From G963667915 sp965197385 (GTDB lineage: Bacteria > Acidobacteriota > Vicinamibacteria > Vicinamibacterales > UBA823), in assembly GCA_965197385.1 (NCBI GenBank), contig CBDANA010000009.1, positions 682,001 to 746,000 on the forward strand: a stretch of 64,000 nucleotides of DNA, given 5' to 3'. Made by a program: the position numbers and the translations under genes. Numbering within the stretch: the first letter of the stretch is position 1; each line of letters begins with the position of its first letter. The notes under the pieces were generated by a model. It searched no databases. It had not been told where the DNA came from and saw nothing but the letters and a program-made list of their open reading frames with translations. Positions 8,143 through 16,421 of this stretch are shown one piece after another.

Positions 8143-8940
8143 ATGGGGTGTCTCAGGTTTCACTGCGCGGCCGTCGCAGTGGTCGCCCTGCTGCTGGCCA
8201 CGCCGCTCGCCGCCGCGGGACAGGCGCCGACGACAGAGCAACCGTTCACGTCCGCAGCCGACCTGGTGGCCGGTGAAAAGATGTTTCGATCGCACTGCAC
8301 CCTCTGCCATGGGCGGAGCGGCCGTGGCGACCGCGGTCCCGATTTGACTCGCGGGGTGTTCTGGCGCGCGCCGAGCGACGGTGCGCTCTTCACGGTCCTT
8401 CGACGCGGCGTTCCGGGTACGGATATGCCCGGTCTTTATCAGGGGGAGCGCGCGATCTGGCAACTGGTCGCCTTCGTCCGCTCGCTAAGCGCGACAGGGT
8501 CGACCGCCGACGTTCCCGGCGATTCCGAGGCGGGGCAACAGATCTTCCACGAGCAAGAGGACTGCGCGGAGTGTCATGGCGTCAACGGGCAAGGTGGTCG
8601 CGGCGTGCCGAACCTGAGCGAGGTCGGGTGGCGGCGGGCGCCGAGCCACCTACGCGCGTCCGTGGTCGATCCCAACGCGGAAGTGGACCCGCGCTGGTGG
8701 GGTGTGCGCCTGACCGATCGCAACGGAGACACGGTGATGGGCTGGCGTCTGAATGAAGATCGGTACTCCGTACGGTTGCTGGATCGGGATGATAATCTGC
8801 GGTCGTTTCAGAAGAATGATCTTCGTGAGTTCGAGCGGTTGGAGACGTCTCCAATGGCGAGCTACGCGGACGTGTTGAGCGCCCAGGAGCTCGACGACCT
8901 GGTCGCGTGCCTGCATTCACTTCGAGGGAGCGCGCGATGA
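8143..8940 (+). CDS. Di-haem cytochrome c, electron acceptor of the adjacent PQQ dehydrogenase
   Basis: 265 residues with a Sec signal (to about residue 26). Two class-I cytochrome c domains: CTLCH (C52, C55, H56) with probable Met ligand in GTDMPG (M95), and CAECH (C141, C144, H145). The ATG at 8143 follows AAAGGATG, a usable ribosome-binding site. The stop overlaps the ATG of the dehydrogenase gene (ATGA at 8937-8940), so the two are translationally coupled. Family knowledge: such cytochromes pass electrons from PQQ alcohol dehydrogenases to the respiratory chain in the periplasm. Confidence 0.85.
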   Translation: MGCLRFHCAAVAVVALLLATPLAAAGQAPTTEQPFTSAADLVAGEKMFRSHCTLCHGRSGRGDRGPDLTRGVFWRAPSDGALFTVLRRGVPGTDMPGLYQGERAIWQLVAFVRSLSATGSTADVPGDSEAGQQIFHEQEDCAECHGVNGQGGRGVPNLSEVGWRRAPSHLRASVVDPNAEVDPRWWGVRLTDRNGDTVMGWRLNEDRYSVRLLDRDDNLRSFQKNDLREFERLETSPMASYADVLSAQELDDLVACLHSLRGSAR

Positions 8941-10565
8941 CCTGGACACGATGTGGACTGGCGGTGCTGATCGGGCTGGGCGTCCTAACGCGCCTGGCCT
9001 TCTCCCAGCCGCGCGAGGCGTCGGCGTCGGGGCCGGTCACCTACGAGCACCTGCTGCAGGCAGAGGCCGCGCCGGAGAACTGGTTGATGTATGCGGGACA
9101 GTACAGCAGCCAGCGGCACAGCCGGCTGACGCAGATCGACCAGGTGAACGTGGCGGATCTCGAGGTGAAGTGGGCCTACCAGCTCCGGACCCTGGCCGAT
9201 GTCGAGACGTCGCCACTCGTGGTGGACGGCGTCATGTATCTTACGCAATCACCCAGCAATGTCATCGCGCTCGATGCAGCGACGGGACGACCGTTCTGGA
9301 CCTACGAGCATGAGTTGCCGGAGAAGGTGAGCGTGTGCTGTGGGCTCCAGAATCGAGGCGTGGCCATTCTCGGTGACACGCTGTTCCTCGGCACGGTGGA
9401 TGCGCGTCTGATTGCGCTGGATGCGAAGACCGGGACGATCGTGTGGGACGTGCAAAGCGCAGATCCGGCCGAGGGGTACAGCAAGACGGCGGCGCCGTTG
9501 GTCGTCAAGGACAAGGTGATCAGCGGCATCGCTGGGGGCGAGTACGGCATCCGGGGCTTCCTGGATGCCTATGACGCGGAGACCGGTGAGCGTGTCTGGC
9601 GGTTCGATACGATCCCGGGAGCCGGGGAGCCTGGCAACGAGAGCTGGGAAGGGGAGTCCTGGAAGATCGGCGGGGCGCCGACGTGGGTGACCGGCTCCTA
9701 CGACCCGGAGCTGAACCTAGTCTACTGGGGCACCGGCAATCCCGGACCGGACTGGAACGGCGAGGCGCGTGAGGGCGACAACCTCTATTCTGACAGCGTC
9801 GTGGCGCTGGATGCCGACACGGGCGAGCTTCAGTGGCATTTCCAGTTTACGCCGCACGATGTCCATGACTGGGACGCGACCCAGACGCCGATCCTGGTGG
9901 ACATCGAGTTCGACGGGCGGCTACGGAAGCTGATGCTGTGGCCGAATCGGAACGCGTTTTTCTACGTCCTGGACCGGGAGAGCGGTGAGTTCCTGCGCGG
10001 CACGCCGTTCGCGAAGCAGACCTGGGCGGAACGGATCGACGAAAGCGGCCGGCCGATCCGGATTCCGGGGATGTTGCCGAATGCGGAGGGCGTACTGGTG
10101 TTTCCCTCCGTCAACGGTGCCGCGAACTGGTGGTCGACGACCTTCAGTCCCCGCACCGAGCTCATGTACGTCGTCACCTATGACGGCGCGGATACGTACT
10201 ATATCGGCGAGGACGAATACGTACCGGGCGACTTGTTTGTGGGCGGCGGGGCGGAGCGGTATGTGCCGCAAGAGAAATACGCGAGCATGGTCCGGGCGCT
10301 CGATCCGCGGACCGGCGAGACCGTCTGGGAATATCAACTGCAGCCGAAGACGATGTCGGGCCTGATGTCGACGGCCACCGGTCTGGTGTTTGGCGGCAGC
10401 GTCGACGGATATTTCTATGCGCTGGATGCGGCAGACGGGGACGAGCTCTGGCGGATGAACATTGGTGGGCGCGTCAAGGCGGCGCCGATCACCTACCTGG
10501 CCGGAGGCGAGCAGTTGGTGTCGATCGCGGCCGGGAACGCCATCTTCACGTTCGGCCTGCGGTGA
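8937..10565 (+). CDS. PQQ-dependent (quinoprotein) alcohol dehydrogenase, XoxF-like metal site
   Basis: 542 residues, exported (signal to ~23). Eight-bladed propeller with repeated W-docking motifs (ALDADTGELQW, ALDPRTGETVWEY). The vicinal disulphide pair C134-C135 (SVCCGLQ) is the PQQ-cap seen in methanol/ethanol dehydrogenases. The catalytic Asp region reads TPHDVHDWDATQTP: D311 aligns with the catalytic Asp and D313, two residues on, matches the extra Asp that coordinates lanthanide in XoxF/PedH enzymes (Ala in the calcium enzyme MxaF). It oxidises an alcohol in the periplasm and hands electrons to the coupled cytochrome c. Exact alcohol unknown. Confidence 0.85.
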   Translation: MTWTRCGLAVLIGLGVLTRLAFSQPREASASGPVTYEHLLQAEAAPENWLMYAGQYSSQRHSRLTQIDQVNVADLEVKWAYQLRTLADVETSPLVVDGVMYLTQSPSNVIALDAATGRPFWTYEHELPEKVSVCCGLQNRGVAILGDTLFLGTVDARLIALDAKTGTIVWDVQSADPAEGYSKTAAPLVVKDKVISGIAGGEYGIRGFLDAYDAETGERVWRFDTIPGAGEPGNESWEGESWKIGGAPTWVTGSYDPELNLVYWGTGNPGPDWNGEAREGDNLYSDSVVALDADTGELQWHFQFTPHDVHDWDATQTPILVDIEFDGRLRKLMLWPNRNAFFYVLDRESGEFLRGTPFAKQTWAERIDESGRPIRIPGMLPNAEGVLVFPSVNGAANWWSTTFSPRTELMYVVTYDGADTYYIGEDEYVPGDLFVGGGAERYVPQEKYASMVRALDPRTGETVWEYQLQPKTMSGLMSTATGLVFGGSVDGYFYALDAADGDELWRMNIGGRVKAAPITYLAGGEQLVSIAAGNAIFTFGLR

Positions 10566-10659
10566 ACCGGAACAAGGCGAGACTCCTACTGCTAGTGGTC
10601 CGTCTCATAAATATGGCGACGCATCGAGGCCGGTTTCAAGGGGTCGTCGCAACACGTCC

Positions 10660-11985
10660 TCACTGGTGTGAGAGTAGCAGTTCGTTGAAGGCTTCGGATG
10701 GCGTTCTCCAACCGAGAGTCTTCCGCGGTCGGCGGTTGAGTGTGGCCGCGACAGCAGCAATGTCGCTCGCACGATGCCTATGGAGGTCAGTCCCTTTGGG
10801 GAAGTACTGGCGCAGCAGGCCGTTGGTGTTCTCGTTCGTGCCGCGCTGCCACGGACTGCGGGGGTCGCAGAAGAAGACGTGCAGCCCAGTGTCGATACGC
10901 AGTTGGGCGTGCTGTGCCATCTCCGCGCCTTGGTCCCAGGTCAGTGACCGACGTAGCTGATCAGGAAGCGTCGCGAGCGTCGACGTGATCGCATCGCGGA
11001 CGGCTTCGGCGCCATGCCCCGCAAGAGCCGGACCGTTCTTGACCCTGAGTCGGCCACGGTCGGCCATGCGAGGCAGGTGGAGCAGCATCGTGAATCGGGT
11101 GGTGCGTTCGACCAATGTGCCGATCGCGGAACTGCCAAGTCCGATGATCAGGTCGCCTTCCCAGTGTCCAGGAACCGCTCGGTCCTTGGCCTCGGCGGGC
11201 CGCTCGCTGATCATGATGTCGGAGCCCACAAACTCCTTGCCGCGACCACGGCGGCGAGCCCTCGGCACGCGTAGCGCCCGCCCGGTGCGCAAGCACGCCG
11301 TCAGCTCGCGGCGCAGTGCCCCCCGCCCCTGGATGTACAGCGCTTGGTAAATCGCCTCGTGCGAGACCCTCATCGATTCATCGTCTGGATACTCGGTCCG
11401 GAGCCGATGGGCGATCTGCTGCGGGCTCCACGATGTCGCCCAATGTCGGTCCTGGCGGCGGCCATGACGTCGACCACTCCAGGAGCCCACGTTTGGGCCA
11501 GGCGCGGGCGTCCCATCCTCAGCCATCACCGTGCCGGCGAGGTGGTCCTGCACGTAGCTCCTGAGCCGATCGTTCGCGGCCAGCTTGGCTATCTTCGGGC
11601 GCTTGGCACGTCGGTCGCTGTGCCACTGCGCAGTCGACGCCCGATACGCCAGACCGCCGCTCCGAGTCGCCGCGTTGCGACGCAGCTCACGTGAGACAGT
11701 CGACGGGGCTCTCCGGAGCCGACGGGCAATGTCGCGCACCCCGGCGCCCTGAGCTCTCAGGATCGCGATTTCTTCCCGCTCCGCGAAGGACAGGGAGCGA
11801 GCTGATCGGGGCGCCAAGCTGATCGGCGGCATACCACCGCCCTCACGGAACCAACGACCACCCACGGGCGGCGACACGCCGCAGGACACTGCGGCATCCT
11901 CACTCGACAGCCCCCGGGTGATCGCCTTCCAGAACCGTTGCTGCTCCGCACGCCCCGCTACCGGCGGCCGGCCAGGCGAACGCAT
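10660..11985 (-). CDS. IS30-family transposase
   Basis: 441 residues from the ATG ending at 11985 (SPGRPPVAGRAEQQRFW follows, the usual start in this family); an ATG 16 codons upstream (12033) would also work. An N-terminal helix-turn-helix (ILRAQGAGVRDIARRLRR-type, about residues 75-95) is followed by the DDE core: GHWEGDLIIG (D), LTWDQGAEMAQH (D) and the NENTNGLLRQYFPKGTDL block carrying the catalytic Glu. All catalytic residues are present and the frame is intact, so the enzyme is probably active. Confidence 0.92.
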   Translation of the reverse strand: MRSPGRPPVAGRAEQQRFWKAITRGLSSEDAAVSCGVSPPVGGRWFREGGGMPPISLAPRSARSLSFAEREEIAILRAQGAGVRDIARRLRRAPSTVSRELRRNAATRSGGLAYRASTAQWHSDRRAKRPKIAKLAANDRLRSYVQDHLAGTVMAEDGTPAPGPNVGSWSGRRHGRRQDRHWATSWSPQQIAHRLRTEYPDDESMRVSHEAIYQALYIQGRGALRRELTACLRTGRALRVPRARRRGRGKEFVGSDIMISERPAEAKDRAVPGHWEGDLIIGLGSSAIGTLVERTTRFTMLLHLPRMADRGRLRVKNGPALAGHGAEAVRDAITSTLATLPDQLRRSLTWDQGAEMAQHAQLRIDTGLHVFFCDPRSPWQRGTNENTNGLLRQYFPKGTDLHRHRASDIAAVAATLNRRPRKTLGWRTPSEAFNELLLSHQ

Positions 11986-12105
11986 CGCAGGTCGACCCGC
12001 CCGGTCTGACCTTCTCCGTCTCCGTTCCTGCATCGCAGCACCTCATCATCGAGGTGTTGCGACGACCAGTTGAATTCACCGAGGGCGCCGAGGCGCCCGC
12101 CCCGC

Positions 12106-12197
12106 AAGGCGCGAAGAGGGAGAATACGGGGAGTATTTGACCCATCGTGGACAACGCCCAGCGCCGCCCATGGCGGGATGCATCGGCGGCCGAATGC
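12106..12197 (+). repeat. MITE-1 core segment embedded in IS30 right flank
   Basis: From AAGGCGCGAAGAGGGAGAAT to the GGCCGAATGC end this matches the central ~90 bp of every MITE-1 copy (hairpin AATACGGGGAGTATT, then CCATCGTGGACAACGCC), but it is bounded by IS30-type ends instead of the MITE-1 ends. Confidence 0.85.
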
Positions 12198-12220
12198 CGC
12201 CGTATTTATGAGACGGACCA

Positions 12221-13523
12221 CTAGCAGGCTGCTGAAGAACCCGGGTATCGGGCTGTTTTCTTAAGCATCATGCGGGTAACGACCGCCCGACGACCGTGCG
12301 CACGGGTGTGCGCTGACCCCGATGAGGGGGCCGGCGACACGCGCGGCCGGCGATCAGGGACACGTCGCCTCCAGATTCCGCAGGCGGACCAAGTTATAGG
12401 CCGTGGCGGCGAAAGTGAGCTGCCACTCGACGAGTGGGACGCCGCGAGGCCGGAGCTTGCGCAAACCACCGACGGTCTGCCTCCACCCAAAGACCTGTTC
12501 CACGAGTTTTCGTTTCCGCTGACTCACGTGAGAACCCGCATGCCGGGTGGGCCGACCATCAATCGCCCGCCAGCGGACCTTCTGCGCCACGTGGGGCGTG
12601 ACGTCCCGGACGCGGACATCGGCGACGAAGCTCGCCACATCGTAGCCCTTGTCTGCTCCGACCGTGCTGCCCGGCGGCGCGCTGGCCTCCAGCAACAGTG
12701 CCGCCGCCTCGCGTTCGGCGGTCCCCGTCGCGTGGGTCGCACAGACGTTGGCGACGAGCCCCTGCCGATTATCCAACAGCACGTGGCCCAGAGACGCCAG
12801 CTTCGCCTCCTTCCCTTGGCCCTTCCGATGCAGCATCGCCGCCGGATCAGTCGTCGACTGGTGCGTGTCGTTGCGCCGCCGCTCGCCGTGGAAGTCGACC
12901 GTGGGATTCCCGGGGTCATCGGGGGGCGCGCGCGGCGCGGCGTCCCGGCATCGGAAGCTCTTCAGGCTGGCCCAGGCTTCCAACTGCGTCCCGTCCACCG
13001 TGAAATGCTCGTCCGAGAGCAGACCGGCCGCCCGGGCGTGGGCCTGGACCGCATCAACGAAGGCGGCCGCGCCATCCCCCGCCAGCAGCCGGTCACGATT
13101 CTTGGTAAACGTCGTGGGATGCCAGACCGGGTCGTCCATATGCAAGCCGACGAACCAGCGGAACAGCAGGTTGTCGTTGAGCTCTTCCAGCAGCAGCCGT
13201 TCGCTCCGGATCGTGTACAGCACCTGCAGCAACAGGGCCCGCAACAATGGCTCAGGCGGGATCGACGGACGTTCCGTCTTGGCGTACAGGCCGGCGAACC
13301 TGCGCGACATCGTCTTCAGCGCGTGATCCGTCAGCGCGCGGACCGCGCGGAGCGGAGGATCGGCCGGCACGCGCTGTTCCGGCGACCGGTAACTGAACAT
13401 GTGATGGGTCTGCTCATCGTGTCCGCGCATGAGGTGGCTCCCTTCAGCAATATTGGGAGCATGGGAGTACGCCGGGATCGATCTGTCGATCCCATTCCAT
13501 GGACTTTTTCAGCAGCCTGCTAG
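12221..13523 (-). mobile_element. IS5-family insertion sequence with CTAG target duplication
   Basis: Inverted ends CAGGCTGCTGAA (12225 onwards; inverted TTCAGCAGCCTG ending 13519) flanked by CTAG on both sides (12221-12224 and 13520-13523). A single transposase is carried. IS5-group elements duplicate a 4-bp YTAR/CTAG target, so this fits. The right CTAG contains the TAG stop codon of the adjoining SDR gene. Confidence 0.88.
12354..13430 (-). CDS. IS5-family transposase
   Basis: 358 residues. The start RGHDEQTHHMF and the block PSIPPEPLLRALLLQVLY belong to the large IS5-group (DDE) transposases. Catalytic positions visible: FTVDGTQLEAW (D), VGADKGYD (D) and the C-terminal RKRKLVEQVFGW (E). 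The insert HGERRRNDTHQSTTDP is also characteristic. The frame is intact, so the element may be mobile. Confidence 0.93.
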   Translation of the reverse strand: MRGHDEQTHHMFSYRSPEQRVPADPPLRAVRALTDHALKTMSRRFAGLYAKTERPSIPPEPLLRALLLQVLYTIRSERLLLEELNDNLLFRWFVGLHMDDPVWHPTTFTKNRDRLLAGDGAAAFVDAVQAHARAAGLLSDEHFTVDGTQLEAWASLKSFRCRDAAPRAPPDDPGNPTVDFHGERRRNDTHQSTTDPAAMLHRKGQGKEAKLASLGHVLLDNRQGLVANVCATHATGTAEREAAALLLEASAPPGSTVGADKGYDVASFVADVRVRDVTPHVAQKVRWRAIDGRPTRHAGSHVSQRKRKLVEQVFGWRQTVGGLRKLRPRGVPLVEWQLTFAATAYNLVRLRNLEATCP

Positions 13524-14272
13524 CCGCTGGCGAGCCCTCCCGCCGTCTCGCCGCCGTCGATGACGAGGCACTGACCGGTCATGTAGGCCGCCTCGTCCGA
13601 CGCCAGGAAGGCGAACAGCGCGGCGACCTCCTCCGGCTCCGCGCAGCGGCGAAGCGGGATCTTCTGGACGAACGCCTCGATCTGCTCGGGCGTGTACTCG
13701 GCCCGCTGCATGGGGGTGAGGACGAACCCGGGGCAGACGGCGTTGACCCGAATCGTCGGGCCGAGCTCCAGCGCCATGGTGCGTGTCAACTCGACGACGC
13801 CGGCCTTGGATGCGTTGTAGTCGGCGTAGCCTGGGACGCCGACCAGGGCGTTCGTCGAGCCCATGTTGAGGATGACGCCGCTGCCGGCCCTCAGCATGCG
13901 GTGCGCGGCCTCACGGGCGACGAAAAAGACCCCATTCAGGTTGACGTCGATCACGCGCCGCCAGTCCTCCGGCGTGATGTCGACGAAGGCGTGGGGCAGG
14001 CTGATGCCCGCGTTGTTGACGAGGACGTCGAGGCCGTCCCAGGCCTCGTCGAGCTGCTGGAAGGCGGCAGCGACGGCGTCCGGCTGGGTCACGTCTGCAG
14101 CCAGCGCGATCGCCAGACTGGGCAGCTCGCCGAGCAGGCGTCGGGACGCGGCGGCGTCACTGTCCAGGACGCCAACGCGGCAGCCCTCGTCGAGGAAACG
14201 GCTCACCGTTGCCGCCCCAATGCCGCTGGCGCCGCCGGTGACGAGCACGCGCTTGCCGGTGAGTCCCTTCAC
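13520..14272 (-). CDS. SDR-family NAD(P)-dependent oxidoreductase (operon gene 5)
   Basis: 250 residues, classical short-chain dehydrogenase. Cofactor motif TGGASGIG (12-19), NNAG (86-89) and the catalytic triad S139, Y152, K156. D37 in VLDSDA favours NAD. The ATG overlaps the stop of the previous SDR (ATGA, 14269-14272), so it is translationally coupled. Its stop codon TAG (13520-13522) lies within the CTAG duplicated by the IS5 element. Substrate not predictable; together with the upstream SDR and aminotransferase it suggests oxidation of an amino-alcohol or sugar acid. Confidence 0.85.
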   Translation of the reverse strand: MKGLTGKRVLVTGGASGIGAATVSRFLDEGCRVGVLDSDAAASRRLLGELPSLAIALAADVTQPDAVAAAFQQLDEAWDGLDVLVNNAGISLPHAFVDITPEDWRRVIDVNLNGVFFVAREAAHRMLRAGSGVILNMGSTNALVGVPGYADYNASKAGVVELTRTMALELGPTIRVNAVCPGFVLTPMQRAEYTPEQIEAFVQKIPLRRCAEPEEVAALFAFLASDEAAYMTGQCLVIDGGETAGGLASG

Positions 14273-15051
14273 GACGAGCCCGCCAGTCCGCCGCCGTCCA
14301 CCACGAGCGTCGTGCCGGTCACGAACGCCGAAGCGTCTGAGGCCAGGTAGAGGACAGCGCGGGCGACGTCCTCCGGCGTCCCGATTCGGCCGAGCGGGCG
14401 CGTGGCCGCCTCTTCGAAGAAGCGTCCGGCATCGGCCCCCAACTGTTGCGCCTCACGGGTGAGGAGCGGGGTGTCGGTGTCGCCCGGACAGACGCAATTG
14501 ACGCGGATTCGCTGGGGGCCGTGGTCGATCGCCATCGCGCGGGTCAACTGCACGACGGCCCCCTTGGATGCGCAGTACGCGGCGGCCTGCGGGCCGCCGA
14601 CGAGTCCCCACCCCGAGCCGGTGTTGACGATCGATCCGCCCTCAGTCATCGCCGGGATCGCGTGCTTCGACATCAGGAATACGCCTTTGACGTTGATCGC
14701 CATCACGCGATCCCACTCGGCCTCGCTGGTGTCCAGCACCGAGGCCCGTCGAATAACGCCAGCGTTGTTGAAGAGGACGTCGAGGCGGCCGAACGTTGCG
14801 ACGGTGTGTTCGACGGCCCGTCGACAAGCGGCGTTCTGGGTGACGTCCGCTTCGACGATAATCGCCTTGCCGCCGCGGTCGACGATCGCCCGCACGATTT
14901 GCTGACCGGCGGCCCCGTCCAGATCCGTGACGGTGACGCACGCCCCCTCGGCGGCGAACGCGAGCGCCGTGGCGCAGCCTATCCCGGACGCGCCGCCCGT
15001 CACGATGGCGACCTTGCGGGCTAGCAGCCGGTGGCGATCAGCTGAGCTCAT
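14269..15051 (-). CDS. SDR-family NAD(P)-dependent oxidoreductase (operon gene 4)
   Basis: 260 residues from the ATG at 15051. Motifs: TGGASGIG (18-25), DLDG (44, acidic, favouring NAD), NNAG (95-98), S146, Y159, K163, and the C-terminal GTTLVVDGGG. It overlaps the aminotransferase stop by ATGA (15048-15051) and the next SDR start at 14269-14272. A longer upstream extension in the same frame is non-coding overlap with the aminotransferase. Paralogous in layout to the following SDR but not very similar in sequence. Confidence 0.85.
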   Translation of the reverse strand: MSSADRHRLLARKVAIVTGGASGIGCATALAFAAEGACVTVTDLDGAAGQQIVRAIVDRGGKAIIVEADVTQNAACRRAVEHTVATFGRLDVLFNNAGVIRRASVLDTSEAEWDRVMAINVKGVFLMSKHAIPAMTEGGSIVNTGSGWGLVGGPQAAAYCASKGAVVQLTRAMAIDHGPQRIRVNCVCPGDTDTPLLTREAQQLGADAGRFFEEAATRPLGRIGTPEDVARAVLYLASDASAFVTGTTLVVDGGGLAGSS

Positions 15052-16373
15052 TGCTGAGTGCTGAGCACGTTGCGGACCGCGGTCAGTGTCATGTCGACGT
15101 CCTCCGGCGTGTGGGGAAGGACCGCGACCGAATGAAGGGCGGCGGATGGCGTCATGTAGATGCCGTGGCTGAACAGCGAGTGCACGAAGCGGCGATAACG
15201 ATCGCGGTCCACGAACTCGCAAAACTCCCGGTAGTCGTAGATGTGCGGGCGGTCCGTGAACATGACCTGGAACATCGGCCCGACGTTCTGCACAATCGCA
15301 GCGGTGTTGGTTTCCTCGAACAGCTTGCGGAGTCCGGTCACGAGCCTTTCTCCGATTCGCCAGGTGTGACGAAACGCCGCCGCGTCCCCGGCGGCCAGCA
15401 TCTGCAGGTTGGCCCGCGCCGCGAAGAGGCCGATTCGTGAAGCGTTCTGCGTGCCGTAGTGCAATACGCGGCCCCACGCCAATGCTTCCATGATGTCCGC
15501 CCGGCCGACGAACGCCGCGACCGGCAGTCCGGCGCCGAGCGCCTTGCCGAAGGTGGAGATGTCGGGATCGAGGTCGTAGTGCTGCTGGCAGCCGCCGGCC
15601 GCGGTCCGGAATCCGGTGACGGTTTCGTCCAGGATAAACAGGATGTCGTTGGCCCGGGCCAGTTCGCGTAAGCCCTCCAGATAGCCGGGCGTCGGAGGAA
15701 TGACCCCCATGTTGGCCATGATCCCCTCGGTGATGACCGCGGCGATCTGTCCCCGGGAGGTCTCGATGGCTCGCTCGACGGCCGATAGGTCGTTCCAGGG
15801 CACGACGATCGTGTCATCGAGCGCTCCGCGATTGAGCCCGGAGCTGTCGGCGATCTTCACGGGGTCTCGCCGATGGCCGAGCGAGGCGATCGGATGCGGA
15901 TGCGCGTTGACGAGGAAATCGTCATACCACCCGTGATAGTGCCCTTCGAACTTGATGAATTTCGGCCGGCCCGTATAACCGCGGGCCAGCCGGATGGCGG
16001 CCATCGTCGCTTCGGTTCCCGTGTTCGCGAAGCGAACGCGCTCCGCCGATGGGACCATGCGCTGGATGAGCTCGGCGACCTCCACCTCGATCTCGGTTGC
16101 CGCGGCGACCAGCGCGCCACTGGCGGCCGCTTGTGAGACGGCGTCGACGATCCGCGGGTGCGCGTGGCCGAGCGGCAACGCTCCGTAGGCCATCATCCAG
16201 TCCAGGTACCGGTTGCCGTCGGCGTCGAAGACGTGGACACCGCGGCCGCGCGCGATGAACAGGGGGTAGTCGCCATAGTTTGCGGGCCCGCGGGAAGGAG
16301 AGCTCCCGCCGTCGACCATCACCTGCCCGGCGCGGTCGAAGAGCGCTTTGGACTGCGACGTGGAGTACGCCAT
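15048..16373 (-). CDS. Class III (glutamate-1-semialdehyde aminomutase-like) aminotransferase
   Basis: 441 residues. PLP enzyme of the HemL-like subgroup: ANTGTEATMAAIRLAR (phosphate-binding loop), D249 in ILDETVTGFR (pyridine-nitrogen contact) and the Schiff-base Lys in STFGKALGAG (K277). The genome context (SDRs and a Rossmann protein, no haem genes) argues against a haem role and for catabolic or secondary transamination. 48 bp separates it from the upstream Rossmann gene, with no clear ribosome-binding site before the ATG. Confidence 0.85.
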   Translation of the reverse strand: MAYSTSQSKALFDRAGQVMVDGGSSPSRGPANYGDYPLFIARGRGVHVFDADGNRYLDWMMAYGALPLGHAHPRIVDAVSQAAASGALVAAATEIEVEVAELIQRMVPSAERVRFANTGTEATMAAIRLARGYTGRPKFIKFEGHYHGWYDDFLVNAHPHPIASLGHRRDPVKIADSSGLNRGALDDTIVVPWNDLSAVERAIETSRGQIAAVITEGIMANMGVIPPTPGYLEGLRELARANDILFILDETVTGFRTAAGGCQQHYDLDPDISTFGKALGAGLPVAAFVGRADIMEALAWGRVLHYGTQNASRIGLFAARANLQMLAAGDAAAFRHTWRIGERLVTGLRKLFEETNTAAIVQNVGPMFQVMFTDRPHIYDYREFCEFVDRDRYRRFVHSLFSHGIYMTPSAALHSVAVLPHTPEDVDMTLTAVRNVLSTQQ

Positions 16374-16421
16374 GCGATCAGGATATCAGGAAGCGCGTGG
16401 GCGTACCACGACTGGCGAGCG

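Larger units (their letters stand above)
10592..12224 (-). mobile_element. IS30-family insertion sequence with CTAG at both edges
   Basis: Terminal inverted repeats TGGTCCGTCTCATAAATA (from 10596 and, inverted, ending at 12220) flanked on each side by CTAG (10592-10595, 12221-12224). It carries one transposase gene on the minus strand plus a 3'-flank segment (12106-12197) that is the same core found in the MITE-1 repeats. The right CTAG is shared with the adjoining IS5 element. Confidence 0.85.

Noticed and set aside
15021..15035. CTAGCAGCCGGTGG, similar to the MITE-1 end
   Set aside because: Lies inside the coding start of the second SDR with no partner end or core; probably chance.
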